Shown here piece by piece: positions 21,846 to 34,232 of a stretch of DNA of 63,488 bases. The translations under genes and the position numbers were made by a program. Each line of letters begins with the position of its first letter. Within the stretch, counting starts at the first letter, position 1. This DNA comes from Astrothelium macrocarpum. Taxonomy: Eukaryota; Ascomycota; Dothideomycetes; Trypetheliales; Trypetheliaceae. A model generated the notes under the pieces. That model was given only the letters and a program-made list of their open reading frames with translations. It was not told the DNA's origin and did no database searches. The DNA lies in assembly GCA_021030915.1 (NCBI GenBank), contig JAGEMR010000159.1, positions 1 to 63,488 of the forward strand. The letters run 5' to 3'.

Positions 21846-24397
21846 ATGGTGTCGCCTAGACCAGTGAATTTCTTCAAGCAGGCCTCGCTACTACGCTTCA
21901 ACACACAGCATTTCTCAAATGCAGCTCACTGGACTGCAAACCTGCGGTTGCGTCCCACTCCGGTCAACGCATGGGAAATCTCCTCATCCCCATTTAATGT
22001 GCTTGAACTTGACAATGTCAGTCAGCAGAAGAGACCTCTGATAACGTAAAATTCTACGAGTAGAGTAATCTACAAAGGAAAACCCAAGAATCGATCTTCT
22101 ATTCACCGATAATCTGGTCATGATTTAGCACCCGCTCAAATGCGCCACAAAAGTACCGCGAAAATGGCAAGCGAAATCGTTGCACTTTTTCCGATTACGA
22201 CACCACTCCTAACGCAATCAAGAATCTTTTGTCACAGCCGTTATTCCACAAGCATATCTATGCTCCTATTGGTCGTCGGAGTCTGACAAGCCTATTTCCT
22301 CTCTAATCTAGTAGCGGAGATATATCCTGACGTTTCTTCGTCTATTGTGGGTGTTCATGAAAGCCAGACATCGGCTGGACATCAATTGTCCGCTAGGTTA
22401 GCTCCTTTTCGCTTTGGCTAGCTCCTCTTTTTCGCGTCTTTGATTCGCCGGAATCTACTGGGCGATCGTACCATGAAAAAAGAGGCCACCATTTTCAAGA
22501 AGCGCTTTTTTTTAGAAAAAAAAAAACAAACAAACAAACATGGCCCCGGCCAATGTCAGCCAACCTAGTTGTACAGTCCGTCTTTGTACCTTCGTTATTG
22601 CTCGGCTTCTCCTCAGGAGATTTGCGCGCGCTGACCATCTCTCCCAGTCAACGCGTCCATTGATGGATTCCACACTGCACCGTTGAGAAAGAACAAAACA
22701 ACTCTTTCACAATGATCGTCCATTTCCTGCATTGATTGCTGTTGCTACCTCTCTAACAAAGTCTTTGAGCCACATCACCAGCAAGCTTGAGCATCCTTGG
22801 GCCGAGTCGCCCTATATCTTTGGATATTCTACGGTCTCCGTTTACCTGGGGCATTTGTCAGTCTTGAGAGATTGGAGATGGTAGGGGAAGCAGAGGCCAT
22901 TAAGGGTGGGGTCTCGCAAGGCAGCGGATAATGTAAGGTAACGGACACCATAAGGGTTTCAATCTCTCCCTTGAGGCCATGTGCTGGGGCACTGGATGCC
23001 TGTTTCGGCTCAAGTCGCCGCTGCTTTAGCTCTCCCAGGCGGCCAAGACCAGAACGGGAGCAACGGCGCCTGATTTTAGCTTTGTCGAGCTATTTTCGAC
23101 AAATCTTCCAAGGCGCTGTCGTCATTATCGAAAACGGCCGTCGTCTGTTCTGTCTTTAGAGAGTCCGTGAAAGTAATCAATCAATATTCGGGTTTCTCTC
23201 AATTATCCTCGGAGGAATTTCGCCTCGAAGCTTGCCATTATCCACCTCAAATCTGCACTCGTTCAACGAACTCTTCTCGTACATTGATAGATCTTCTCTT
23301 CGAGATTGACCTTGATAATTGAGCACGACCTTTCCCAAGAGATTGCTTTTCTAAAGATTCGATAGCAGCAGGGTCCAAAAGAACTGACAACTTGGACGGC
23401 TCGAGCCTTTGCGTTCTCAGCTAAAAGCGGGGCACGACACCTCTGCTGCAATTTCCCAGAGCGCATTTGTTGCGGCAACACCTGGCCAATGATCAAGTAT
23501 GATAGTGTACTCTGATTGGCAATAGGTTCCATTCCAACAAGCACGCACATTGCAGAGCTCCGCTTACGCTATCACATCCTTGTTACCCCAAATGCAACTC
23601 ATGCGGATCCGTTAGTCCCGAGAAGCTGGATGTCTTCCATCGCTTTGGTAGAGCTGTCTCAAAATCTGCCGAGCAGTCCCGGCCGTTCACTCGAGAATGG
23701 TACTACCAGCAGTCACTGCTAAAATTTTATGCATTAAATTAAGCACTTTTCGCCTGACATTTGCTTCATTTCGAATTTGGGATTACGTAGCAGACAAAGC
23801 GTCACAGTCTGGTCGCTAATGCTTGCTATTCTCAAATAACGCTAGGTTACACCCAGGATGTTTCAATTAACAGCAGGAGATGAGCTTTCAGCTGCAGCCA
23901 GAACAAGACCAATCCAGCTATATTAACACACCCCGACTGTCTACTCGGGCGGCCAGAAACACATGCAACCCACCCATCCAATTTCCGATATCCATTGTAT
24001 TCGTCGACCCGTTGTTGATCTGAATCTACACATGTGTTGTGTTCAGACACCCTGCATTATTCTATAGCTAAAAATACTTGCAGAAGCCCTAAGGGTGTCT
24101 TCAACTGCTAATTATACCAGGAAAGATACCTTTGCCTACTTTGCCTATGCTCCTGATAGGTCTTCTGATAGATCTTCCGGTCAATCCCGTCATTCAGAAA
24201 GATCGATTCGCATTTCAAGCATGCTCTTTTATTCGCATATTAGTACTCAATTCATCTGATTGCGCTCGATGGTTTTCGTTCTACCCCAATGCTGTGATGT
24301 TGATTCATTCCAGTGATTCAATTGTGTTTGTAATACTGCGTTAGGTCACTGCCACTTTAGACTGTCTTTATCATTTGTTTTATGAGCTCTTTCGAAT
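21846..24397. other. Long intergenic region
   Basis: About 2.5 kb without a gene that I can support. It contains the dispersed repeat copy 22996-23104 and a (CAAA)n run near 22527. Short frames do not look coding. Confidence 0.5.
22996..23104 (-). repeat. Dispersed repeat, copy 2 (inverted to copy 1)
   Basis: Reverse complement resembles 5541-5650, with the same order of blocks and scattered substitutions, mainly transitions. Confidence 0.7.
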
Positions 24398-27300
24398 ATG
24401 AGCTGTCTCCTGTTTTTTTGGTGGACTGTCTTTTCCCTTTCGGTCACTGAGGGTCAGTCAATGGATCAGATTGGTTTTGCACCATCGAAATCTAATTTAT
24501 TGCGAGAAGCAGGCCAAAATATTACGGTTCCTGCTCCTAGTACGAATAAGAATGTCGCTTCACTTCCTTCTACTGGCCGTCCCTTTTGGCTTGGTAATAC
24601 TAGCACGGCTTCTGAAAACACACCAAACAAAATCAGTCAAAGAAAAGGTAGTACAGCTACTTCAAAAAGCCCGTCTCGACTATCAGTGTCCTTAACACCA
24701 GGAAATACTTCAACACCAAGCCTTAATACGCTAGATAAGACAAAAACATCGGTACAGTCAAAACTACCTACTTTATACCCATTAAGAACGAACTTTACCA
24801 CGCATACAACGCCATTACCGTCGTTAGAAGGGACTACAAACAAAAGTATGGATGTCGACGATTGTTGGACACAGTGGTCATCTCATTGGTCGTTAATTAA
24901 TTTCATGGCCATAACTAAAATTCCCGATCCCTTGAACCCATGGCCTATTACACAAGGCAATGAAGTGCTTTACCAGACATCATATTGGTCCAAATATCAG
25001 GGCCCAAAAGCACAAACACTTGATGACATAGTCACGACCACTATGTACGTCCACGGATTCGCCTTCACTACATCGACTGACACTTGGGATACCTTTGTGG
25101 ATACAGCCTCGGAGACAAATGTTATTGAGATCATCAGCAAGCCGGTCAATAGCTCCACTATTGCATCGTCATTGCGAAAACCAGTTTGTACACTTCCTCA
25201 GTGGGTTTCTCAGTGTCAGTCTGAGTGGGATGCCTATGAATCAAGCCAATTTTCTCTTGCAACGGTGGAAACTACTTCAACTATTGGTGATTGGGATATT
25301 GCTGTCACAACCTACGCTCAGGCTTTTGCTGCCACTCCAAGCTGTTCACAGGCATCGATTGGGCACTCTTTCTGCTCATCTATTCGTGAAAAATTTCTAT
25401 CATATGCAGCGAAGAGAGTCGGCGGCCCCCTCTTTTCGCCTGGTTGGAAGGCAATAACATCTATTGAATCAGATGCCTCAGAGTCCGTTACTGCATACTG
25501 GCCAGCATCATCTAATTTGGCACCCGGATGTAGGTTAGGCTGCGATGTCTGTGCGGTAACCGGTGGCACAGTTCGTCTTCTCTACTGGCCAGTCACCAAG
25601 ACGGCTTCGACATCTAGTCCACTTGTCATCTCAGCTCTGGGTACAAATTTTACATCTCCGACGATCTACCTTTCCTTTAGAAGTCTTTACGCTTCTAATT
25701 CCTGTAGTAGGATTGGTGGAACGTACGGAAACACGATTATCGCAGTCCCGGATTCATCTCAGTTGTCAAGCGTCTGGGCTACTTGGCTTGACGTATCTAC
25801 AGCGTCGTTTAATTTCACGGACCTCAATACACCCATTCCCCAGAGTATCTATAATAGACAGCCACAATGTGCTTTGTGGTCCAGAGACAACCCTTTTGTA
25901 GAAGCAAGCGAACCCTGCCCCACAACAGCACCTTACGCCCCCATAGGTAAGATTGTATATCTTCTGACTTGATGACTCGACTACTGACTCCTTTCCCACT
26001 AGTTGTGCTACCGTCGCAACTACTACAGAGCCTCGAACCGGCCTGGAAGTCATGTTATCCGGACGTTCGAGGAGTTTACGATCCTACCTACCCTCTTCAA
26101 GAGGCCTTTGCAGCTGCGACACCGACACCAACAAGTATAGTTTGGACAACGAGTGCTGCGTCTCCAGCCTCAGCACCCCATGTAAATCAGCCATCCCCAA
26201 CCTCCAACCCGTCCATGGATCCTGCTGGAGGTGCCCCAAGTCGGGGTGGTCCGGGGGCAGGTGAGACAAAGGGAGGCGATCCAAATCGAAATGATCCAAG
26301 TCGGGGCGACCCTAATGGACACATTTCGAGTTCCGGTCACTCCAATGGAGATGATCCTCTGTCCAACGATCCCAATAGATTTAGCCTACAGAACGGTTCT
26401 CCGGATGGAAGTCACAATAACGGTCATTCAACCGCTATTTCCCCAACGAGCACAGCCGGGCTAACTCGGCCCGGATCAGGTCTCTCTGAAGGCGCTCCCT
26501 TGGCAAAGCCACTTACCAAAGACGTCTCTCAGAGTCAACCCAAGTATGATCCGGCACCTACAGGCAAGTCTAGTGTGGCTGCTGAAGAAGAGGTTGGTGC
26601 TATATTGAGTGGAATAATCGACGACCAGCATTCCAATACGATGACGCAATCTGGCGATGCTTCCGCCAAAGAAACTCAACATCTGGGAAAAGGTCAAGTT
26701 GCCACTGCCGCCAGCACTCCGGTGCCCATTGGATCATACATTGCCTTTCTCGGCAAAGACTCTAACACTGATTTCAGCCCAACAAAGGATAGCACAAAGT
26801 CTCAGAGCGGCGCAATTTTGGCAACTATCGCCGGTTGGGTAGTCAAAGAGGATCCGTCAGATCCATCTGCGCTTGTGTTTGGGGAATCTCAAACAGTTCG
26901 CGCCGGTGTACCCAGCAGTATTGATGGAACTCCTGTTTCGATAGGGCCAAGTGGTGTTGTCATTGGTACTAGCCCTCATACTCAATTGCTGCCGCAGAAT
27001 CGGGAATCATTCCTTCCTGGTGCTGCGATTCAAACTGTCGCGAGCTCAGCAATTAGCACTCAAAACAAACTATCATCTCTGTCGACAGAAATTAGTGTAT
27101 CAAATATGGGCGTTGCCGTGATCACGGTCGGGTCGACTTTAAGAACTTTGTCTGACTCTTCAGGATTCGTTACTTTTGGCTCTCAAACCCTATCTGTACA
27201 TGGCCCTGCAGAGATAATCTCTGGAGAAGCCATCTCTCTTGTTCAATCAGGTCTTGTCATCGAAAGCCGCAGCTCTACTGGGTCCTATGTATTCTCTGGT

Positions 27301-27786
27301 ACGGCTATTGACCCCGAAGGAGCCGCCGTCGCCAGTGATATCGCAGGTGAAGCCCTTTTCACGATTGATGGAAACCATTTAACGGCTTATGAGGTTTCCG
27401 GGCGCGGTGGTACCGCGGTTCTTCTGGAAGCTGACGGCCAATCGACCACATTATCAGCAGGCGGTTTAGGTATCACTCTATCTGGACAAATTATCAGCAT
27501 TGCTCCAGATGGTCTACATGTTGCTAATCCTGGCAAAGGCGAGAGCAATGTTTCATGGAATACAATCACGAGGACGACATTATCATCTGATATTTTAACA
27601 GTGATAGCGTCAAACTCATTTTTTGTTTCTTCTCAGACAGTGACAAATACTGCAATTCAGTTCGTACAATCTTCAGAAGCTGAAAAGATCGGGCCTTTCG
27701 AGACATTATCGTTCTGCGCCTTGTGGATATGGGCTGTCATATTCGTGGGAATTCACGTTTTACTCAGGAGATCAACAGGCATATAA
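24398..27786 (+). CDS. Large secreted or membrane-anchored surface protein
   Basis: Two exons (24398-25946 and 26003-27786; intron GTAAGA...CACTAG) encode 1110 residues. A hydrophobic start (MSCLLFFWWTVFSLS) is a signal peptide. Next comes a Ser/Thr-rich stretch, a Trp- and Cys-containing region to about residue 515, a Gly/Asp/Asn-rich repeat section (units like GDPNG, NDPNR), and a C-terminal part with repeated SIGPSGVVIG / SIAPDGLHV-type motifs. A hydrophobic segment (about residues 1080-1100: CALWIWAVIFVGIHVLL) precedes a short basic tail (RRSTG) and probably anchors it. Such proteins are common in plant-associated and soil ascomycetes and usually lack known enzymatic activity. A cell-wall or surface role is inferred; function unknown. 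Confidence 0.8.
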
Positions 27787-28053
27787 TCAACTGATGATTT
27801 CTTGTCAATATTTTTTATCTTCATACAAAATTGTTTACAAATTTTGGGTTTAGAATAAAACGTACGTACAGTTGTCCGATCGGTACCGAAATTTGTTCGA
27901 ACGAGAAAAATTTTCTTTAAATGGTAAATCCGGTCAAAAATCCCCCAGCATAACGATTACATACAGAATACGATGAGAAGGAGATATACATGCAACCAGC
28001 AAGCGGAACTACAATTGCAGTAGTTTGAGGGAAGAAGCTTCTCCTAATAGCTT

Positions 28054-29680
28054 CTATAGGCTCCGTCCTACAGTATATGTCACCTGCGTCGTCTGTGTCC
28101 GTTTGATGCTTCTTTCATCCAACATTGCCGACTTGTTATCCCCGTCAGCGCTGCTCTGCGGGTTCCCTTCCTCAATGTCATGCGTAGGAGTCCATCTACC
28201 GCCATCGACCAGCGTCTCCAACATCAAGTCAGAATCGTAGCCATAGGGGCCTCGGTCTTTTGGTTTCTTGCTGCGGGAGCTGCTGCCGCCGATGCTAGGC
28301 ATGTTTCCGGCTGGACCCGGCCTCTTGCGGTAGTCGGAGTCGTCGGTGCTGTTGAGGAATGTGGGTGCGACGGTCCGCACGAATTGGCGGATGGTTGGGA
28401 GCGAAGCGCATATAACTAAGAGATTTGCCTCGATAGTTCTAGGCGCAGTGTTGGTACGATTTACTGACACGGAGAAATCATGGATACTTACACCCAATAA
28501 TTGATTGGACCGGCGACCCACGTAGAGTCGACTTGCTTGATCTCAGTGACGAGTAATACCAGGCGAACGAACGAGGTGATGACGGTTCTAGACAAGGACG
28601 AGCCATATCAGCATCTGGTCATATGAGTCTGCTGAGAGATGAGAGCCTCGAGCAGTCTAGCGGAGCAAACTCCTCACGATAGGCGGGGGAAAAGTGAGCA
28701 CTTACATTGAGCCGAGGACAAACATAAGAATCAGGCCTGCTTTCTTGTTCCTCGACATCTGAAGGCGAAGGACCATAGGGATCGGGATACTGATGATCAT
28801 GCAATCGACGATCACGCCAAGAGCCGCCGTGGCCTCATACAATGCCGGGCGGTTGATGCATTTACCATCGGTAATGGTCAAGTCCCAGCCCATTGCAATT
28901 GGACGACAGGCAAAGATAGAGGAAAAAAAGACACCGGTACTTGCGCCGACGTTGATGAACATAGTGGTATACGTGGCCCATCGAAACCATTTCGCTTGGT
29001 TCTGCAGCTGGATATAAAAGCACAAGAGGACCAATTTTGTGAGAGCTGTTGGTGGAGCGTAGACAATGGTGTGTATATACACACCAAACTAGCGCGAATA
29101 TCAGCAACCAGTGGAACGATAACCGAGCCTAAGCGGATGGTTTGAACGTACGGTGTAATCTTCTTGGAATTTGGTAAAGGGCATCTCCCATACGTGGACT
29201 CCAATATATCGCGCAGCGAAAGCTCCTACATGTCAAATCAGCGATTGTACGTTCAATTCAAGAGGGCAAGACACTTACGGACGATCAAGGCTTGAATAGC
29301 AATTGAAAATAGCTACACAGGGCAGTGTTAGGAAGAATTAGATGGTTGGATTAAGCTGGAAGCCTTGAGCTTACCCATGCTAAGATAAGGAGACCTGGTT
29401 CCAGAAGTGAGCAACTCAATCTGAATACGTCTACGGGTGGTTACAGCCGAAACATACCATCGTCGAATGAAAAATGTTTGCGCAAAATCACCTTCACATA
29501 TAATCGCTGGCATAGAAATAAGAAAGCCAACACACCACCTACCCCCGTGAGCCAGTAACAAGCGACATCTCCATTTCTTCGAGGGTTGTCAAAGTGAACA
29601 ACATAACCTTTGGGTGGAGGAAGAAGAGTGACAACACCATCGGTCATGGATAGTTCCATATTAAAGTCAGCGATGACCAC
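28054..29680 (-). CDS. Fungal rhodopsin-domain integral membrane protein
   Basis: Seven exons (29458-29680, 29375-29394, 29279-29312, 29152-29225, 28706-29088, 28492-28587, 28054-28438) sum to 404 residues in frame. It has seven hydrophobic segments (for example GVGGVLAFLFLCQRLYV, TALTKLVLLCFYIQL, ALGVIVDCMIISIPIPMVL, ANLLVICASLP). Motifs such as CRPIAMGWD, GKCINRPALY and FVRLVLLVTEI are typical of the fungal rhodopsin-like domain family, often loosely called PTH11-like. The cytosolic tail is Ser-rich and polar. The ligand and coupling partner are unknown. Exon 2 is only 20 bases, but its borders are clear (CCAG| and |GTAAGC). Confidence 0.88.
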
Positions 29681-31045
29681 TGAGCTGAGAAGGCAAGAGA
29701 CATAGGGAGGCTAGAGATATACGGGTCAAACGGTGCGAAGAATTGGGCCAACTTTCTATTGCGGATAGGACTCGCGCTCGGCCGAACCAGGAGGACGGTA
29801 ATGGTACGAGACGGTGGCGTACATCTCCTGCTGCATCACTGTGGTAGACGGAAGCTTTATTGTGTAGTCGGGGGACGCTCACAGGCCATATCGAAGAGCA
29901 TTATTTGGAATAGCCATGTAATGAATGCCATGAACTGTTTGGAGCTTGAATGACAGAGTTGTTCGAGCTTGGATAATATCTCGCTCGCATTCCCGGGTAT
30001 CAATCTTACTTTGCGTTGGGTTACGTAGTTGCGTGATTGGGACCTAAGGTGGCTGGCCGTGCCGCTTCCGCGCCTCTGCTACCCCCGTCCCGGATCTCCA
30101 TGTGGGATTCATGGACTGGTGGCCTGAGGTTCGCAAATTTTCACTCGTCAAATCAGAAGGAAAATTGAAGAACAGTGTGTAGATCTTGCCAAGATGAGGT
30201 CTGTGTCCTAGCGTACGCAATATGTTCGACGTCGGCAGCGCCGGCCGTACCTGATGCTGAGCGGACGATGGGCGGAAAGCCTGCATGTCCACGACTTCCC
30301 TCTTAAGGCAGATCGTATGATGTGAATCCTGATTGATGGGTTCGAACAGGGATTCCGGACAGGACAAGAAGTGATCTTCACCGCTTGCCAAGCCCTCCTG
30401 GTACCTCGTGTATATTGTGTGTCGTGACTACGACGGCGGGGCGGGCATGGATATCTCAAGTTTGCAGGTGTTTTGGACGCTATTAATCATCGGCAGAACA
30501 AGAGATACTGCGATAAGCTAAAGCAGCTGAACACCCAGATGACAAATAGGGGATTGTAATAATTAAAAAGAAATTTAGAGCCATGACTGGCGCGATTTAG
30601 CGCGAGTCCTTGCGCCTGGTGTTGGAAACCGTGGATCTGCCGGTGACCCGTGAGATAGGTAAGGTACGGACTGCAAAAAAAGTGCGGTGATGATGCAAGT
30701 GACTAGTTTTGAATTGCATAAAGCTGGAAGGTCCAGCGTCCCCTCGAACATCATTTTAGCTTATCTTCGTTTTTTTACAACAAACTCCATAACTACACGT
30801 GCGGGGAGCCCCGCGCCAAGAGATCTACCGATCAACAACCCTTCACGCCACAGCCCAGCCGCCGTGGTCAATGTTTCATCATGTACTTGCACAGCCATGT
30901 TGATGCACCTGCATTGCTCTTGCAGCTACTGTTGTTTGTCAGAATTCAGCTGGCGACTGCATCAGGGGTCAATGGATCCTTCAACGGTGTTCGTGATCCT
31001 CTTCATCTTTTCTGTGCACCTTAGTCTTAGTCCTTAGCAAGAATC
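29681..31045. other. Intergenic
   Basis: No reliable gene. A small frame starting at 30972 encodes a signal-peptide-like sequence (MDPSTVFVILFIFSVHLSLSP) that ends just before the FAD oxidase start; it may be a lost or unresolved first exon of that gene. Confidence 0.4.
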
Positions 31046-32549
31046 ATGAAAACTAACGAATCGACCCAGTGTAACCAACTTTTTACCGCAGGATTGCAGG
31101 ACCTGGTCCTTCTGCCCGAGTCCGAAGGCTACGTGAATCGCGAGGCTTCGTTTTGGGCGGCCAACGTTCCGCTGCACCCCGATTGTATCGTCCAGCCACG
31201 CACGACGCAAGACGTATCTCGCGTCCTCAAGGTACTCGCTAAAGCCGATGGCCCTATCGCTCTCCGCAGCGGTGGGCATACACAATGGGCCGGGGCTAAT
31301 GATATCCACAAGGGTGTCACTATTGACCTAGGCCGGATGACTGATGTGACTTACGATGCTCACTCCAAGCTCGCTTCCATCCAGCCCGGCCCACGGTGGG
31401 GTGATGTCTACCAGGAACTTCTGAGATATGATGTCTGCGTCACTGGTGGTCGTGATGGTAATGTAGGAATAGGCGGCTACTTGACCGGCGGTGGGAACTC
31501 GTACTATGCGGGCCTCTATGGTTTCGCCTGCGACAACGTAGCTAACTTCGAGGTCGTCCTGGCTAATGGTGACATTGTCAATGCGAATGCGACATTACAC
31601 TCGGATCTCTGGACCGCTCTGAAGGGAGGCTCGGGGAACTTTGGCATCGTGACCCGTTTTGACATGTATACGCTACCGGCAAAGAATATCTGGGGCGGCA
31701 TTCGAGCCGCGGCAAGGAGCGAGGGGGACGAGCTCGCCCAAACAATGGTCGACTTTACGAACGACAACTACAAGAATCCGGAGGATGCGTACATCATTAA
31801 CTACACCTTTAACGGCAGCTCCTCGCCAGACGTCGCCGTCGCTCACGTCATTGTCAACACCGATGGCGTGGTCAATGCATCAGCATTCGATAAGATACGC
31901 ACCATACCAGTTGTCGTGGACGACGTCAAGGAGAGGACCATGGCAAATATGACTAACAGTTATTTGCTTCCGAGCTACCAACAGTGAGTTTTCTACTCGT
32001 TTCCGCCCTTGACCATATATCGCAAATCATCTGACTGATTGGAATAGGCAAGTCTGGTTCTCACTCACCTTTAAGAATGACATCAGAGTGATCAAGAAGG
32101 CGGGTGAAATGCACGATGAGCTAGTCAACGAACTCAAAGGCCTCATACCAGCCAGCAACTTCACAACTCAGTGCCTCTTCCAGCCCATTCCGACTCTCTT
32201 TGCCGTACATTCGGTTCAGCGTGGAGGCAACATGCTAGGCCTCGAGAAAGTCAACGGAAATGCACTCTTATGGCTAATCACCGGCGCCACGGAAACTGCT
32301 GAGGCACAGACGACCATGCGGGATAAGTTGACGGCATTTTCGACCACCCTCGAGAAATTCGCCGAATCGGAGGATCTTCAAGTCGATTGGCAGTATCTGA
32401 ATTACGTCGACAAGACACAGAACCCGCTCAAGAGCTACGGACAGGACAATATCAACTTCATCCGTGACGTCGCGGCCAAATACGATCCGTCAGGCATGTT
32501 CCAGAAGAAGGTGGTTTCAGGTTGGAAGATTTCAAAAGTCGACACATGA
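31046..32549 (+). CDS. FAD-binding oxidoreductase (PCMH/BBE-type)
   Basis: Two exons (31046-31983, 32048-32549) encode 479 residues. The N-terminal half is a PCMH-type FAD domain: HPDCIVQPRTTQDVSRVL, IALRSGGHTQWAGAN, VTGGRDGNVGIGGYLTGGG and GFACDNV. The His of SGGHT and the Cys of FACDNV are the positions used for covalent FAD attachment in bicovalent members, so bicovalent flavin is possible. Relatives oxidise alcohols or ring systems, often in secondary metabolism. Most relatives carry a signal peptide just before the CNQL(F)TAGLQD segment; here the frame starts with MKTNESTQ and no signal peptide, although one is encoded out of frame directly upstream. The terpene cyclase 1.7 kb downstream may be a pathway partner. 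Confidence 0.85.
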
Positions 32550-34232
32550 CTTCGAGCATTGTGTCTAGAGAGGAAGCAGCATGATTTATAGAGCACTCTT
32601 AGCGACATTGCATATGCAAGAGGAGCAAGAGGAGCAGTTTCAAATCGCTTGGAACCTATAGAGATGCGCACCAGCCGACAGCGTGGTGTTTCACCTAGAT
32701 GTTCAACTGATGGGTAACGAATGATTCATCTATCAATCAAGATTACGACTAGATACTTACAAGACCTGTAGCGACAGGTATTGAAGTCCAGAACGTACTG
32801 GACGGCGTACTCCGACGTCAGTTGGCCGATTCTGGATTAGCTTTAGAAGTCACAACCGTAATCCCCTGTCAAGTACTTGGTTGTATATCAGAACTTCTGA
32901 ATAGCTGATAGTTTCGGATTGACGGATAAATGTGCAGTTGGTAAGGCGATTGGTGGCCCAGAAGCATCCACATTTTCCAAAAGCAGGAGACTCGGCCGAG
33001 CCGAGCCGTAGAGAGATATATTGCACCGAGGGAAGGGAAAAGTCCTTTGAAACGAACCATACCGGAATTGTGCGTGCGTGCGTGCATGTGTATACGTACG
33101 AGTTCGGGCTGATTTGCCTGCAAGCGTTGAAAGTTACCGCACTACAAGAATCATGCTAGCAATGAATGCGTGTGCCAAATAACGGCACAGATTATTGCAG
33201 TGCGGTGCTGGAACCGGATACAACATTCTGTAAGCCGTGGATCAGTATTCTACAGACGATACACATGTTAGTCGAGCTCTCATCATCCCTGGTAGTCCAC
33301 TTTTTCTGCATGCGGCACAGCGATGTGCCGGTTCGGCTTTCACCGAATACAAGATATCTTAAAAGGAGACGCACTTCAATATCATTCAACCTCAATTTAA
33401 GCACATTGCCTTTGAAAATACATTTATGATATCATTCGATTGCACTTAAAAATTCTGAATCTTAATGCGATCGTTTCTGCGTAGAGCACTTCATAATTTC
33501 AAATGAGCTGTTATTACAGTTGGCACTAAATGTGATTCAATCTAAGAGGTCTTGCATTTGCAGATCGCTGTATGATTGCATATCAAGACCGAACCACTAA
33601 TGTATCCCACAGAGCTTGCTGCGCCACAATGCATGAATTACAGCTGCGCTATTGTCGCTGACCTTGGATAATGGGACCTTCAGATTGTTCCAAGGCATAG
33701 AAGATGGTACAGCACCAGGTTGTATTCAACCGTCAGCGCTGATAATCCTTGACGGATCAGACCTCGTTCAGTCCGCTATTTACAATCATTTTTAAAAATC
33801 CCGTTTCCTGATCCAATCATATTATATATACACAGATCCGAAGGATACGCTGATCACACGCTAACGGTCTGACGCAACTTGGCGCTGTAGGGATCGTATC
33901 TTTCAAGTCCAGGTTCAGCATCACATCGCAGTGCATGCGTGCAAGACACAGCCACGGAATCACTAGATCATTTCCGGAAGTACTGAGGATGGCAGAAGAA
34001 ACTTGAGATAGATATACACGGACCCCCAAAGGATCCTCATTTATCTTTGATAATGTGCTAGAACGGGTTTGAGCGCCGAAAAAGCAATTCATGCAGCCGT
34101 ACATAGCTCAGAGACGGATGCATGACCAGTGAAGACTATCTGTATGTTCAAACGCTTTAACATATAGCTTTACATCTCCAACACTCAGATCTACTATCGA
34201 GTTCAAAAACTACTGACTAACTCGCATTATTA
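32550..34232. other. Intergenic
   Basis: No gene recognised in about 1.7 kb. A short GTGC-rich alternating run is near 33070. It contains the promoter of the terpene cyclase gene. Confidence 0.5.

Noticed and set aside
30330..30360. GGGTTCGAAC resembling a tRNA B box
   Set aside because: No A box at the right distance and no cloverleaf stems can be formed around it.
30044..30459. Two overlapping minus-strand frames before the FAD oxidase
   Set aside because: Basic, low-complexity translations that overlap in different frames; no family resemblance.
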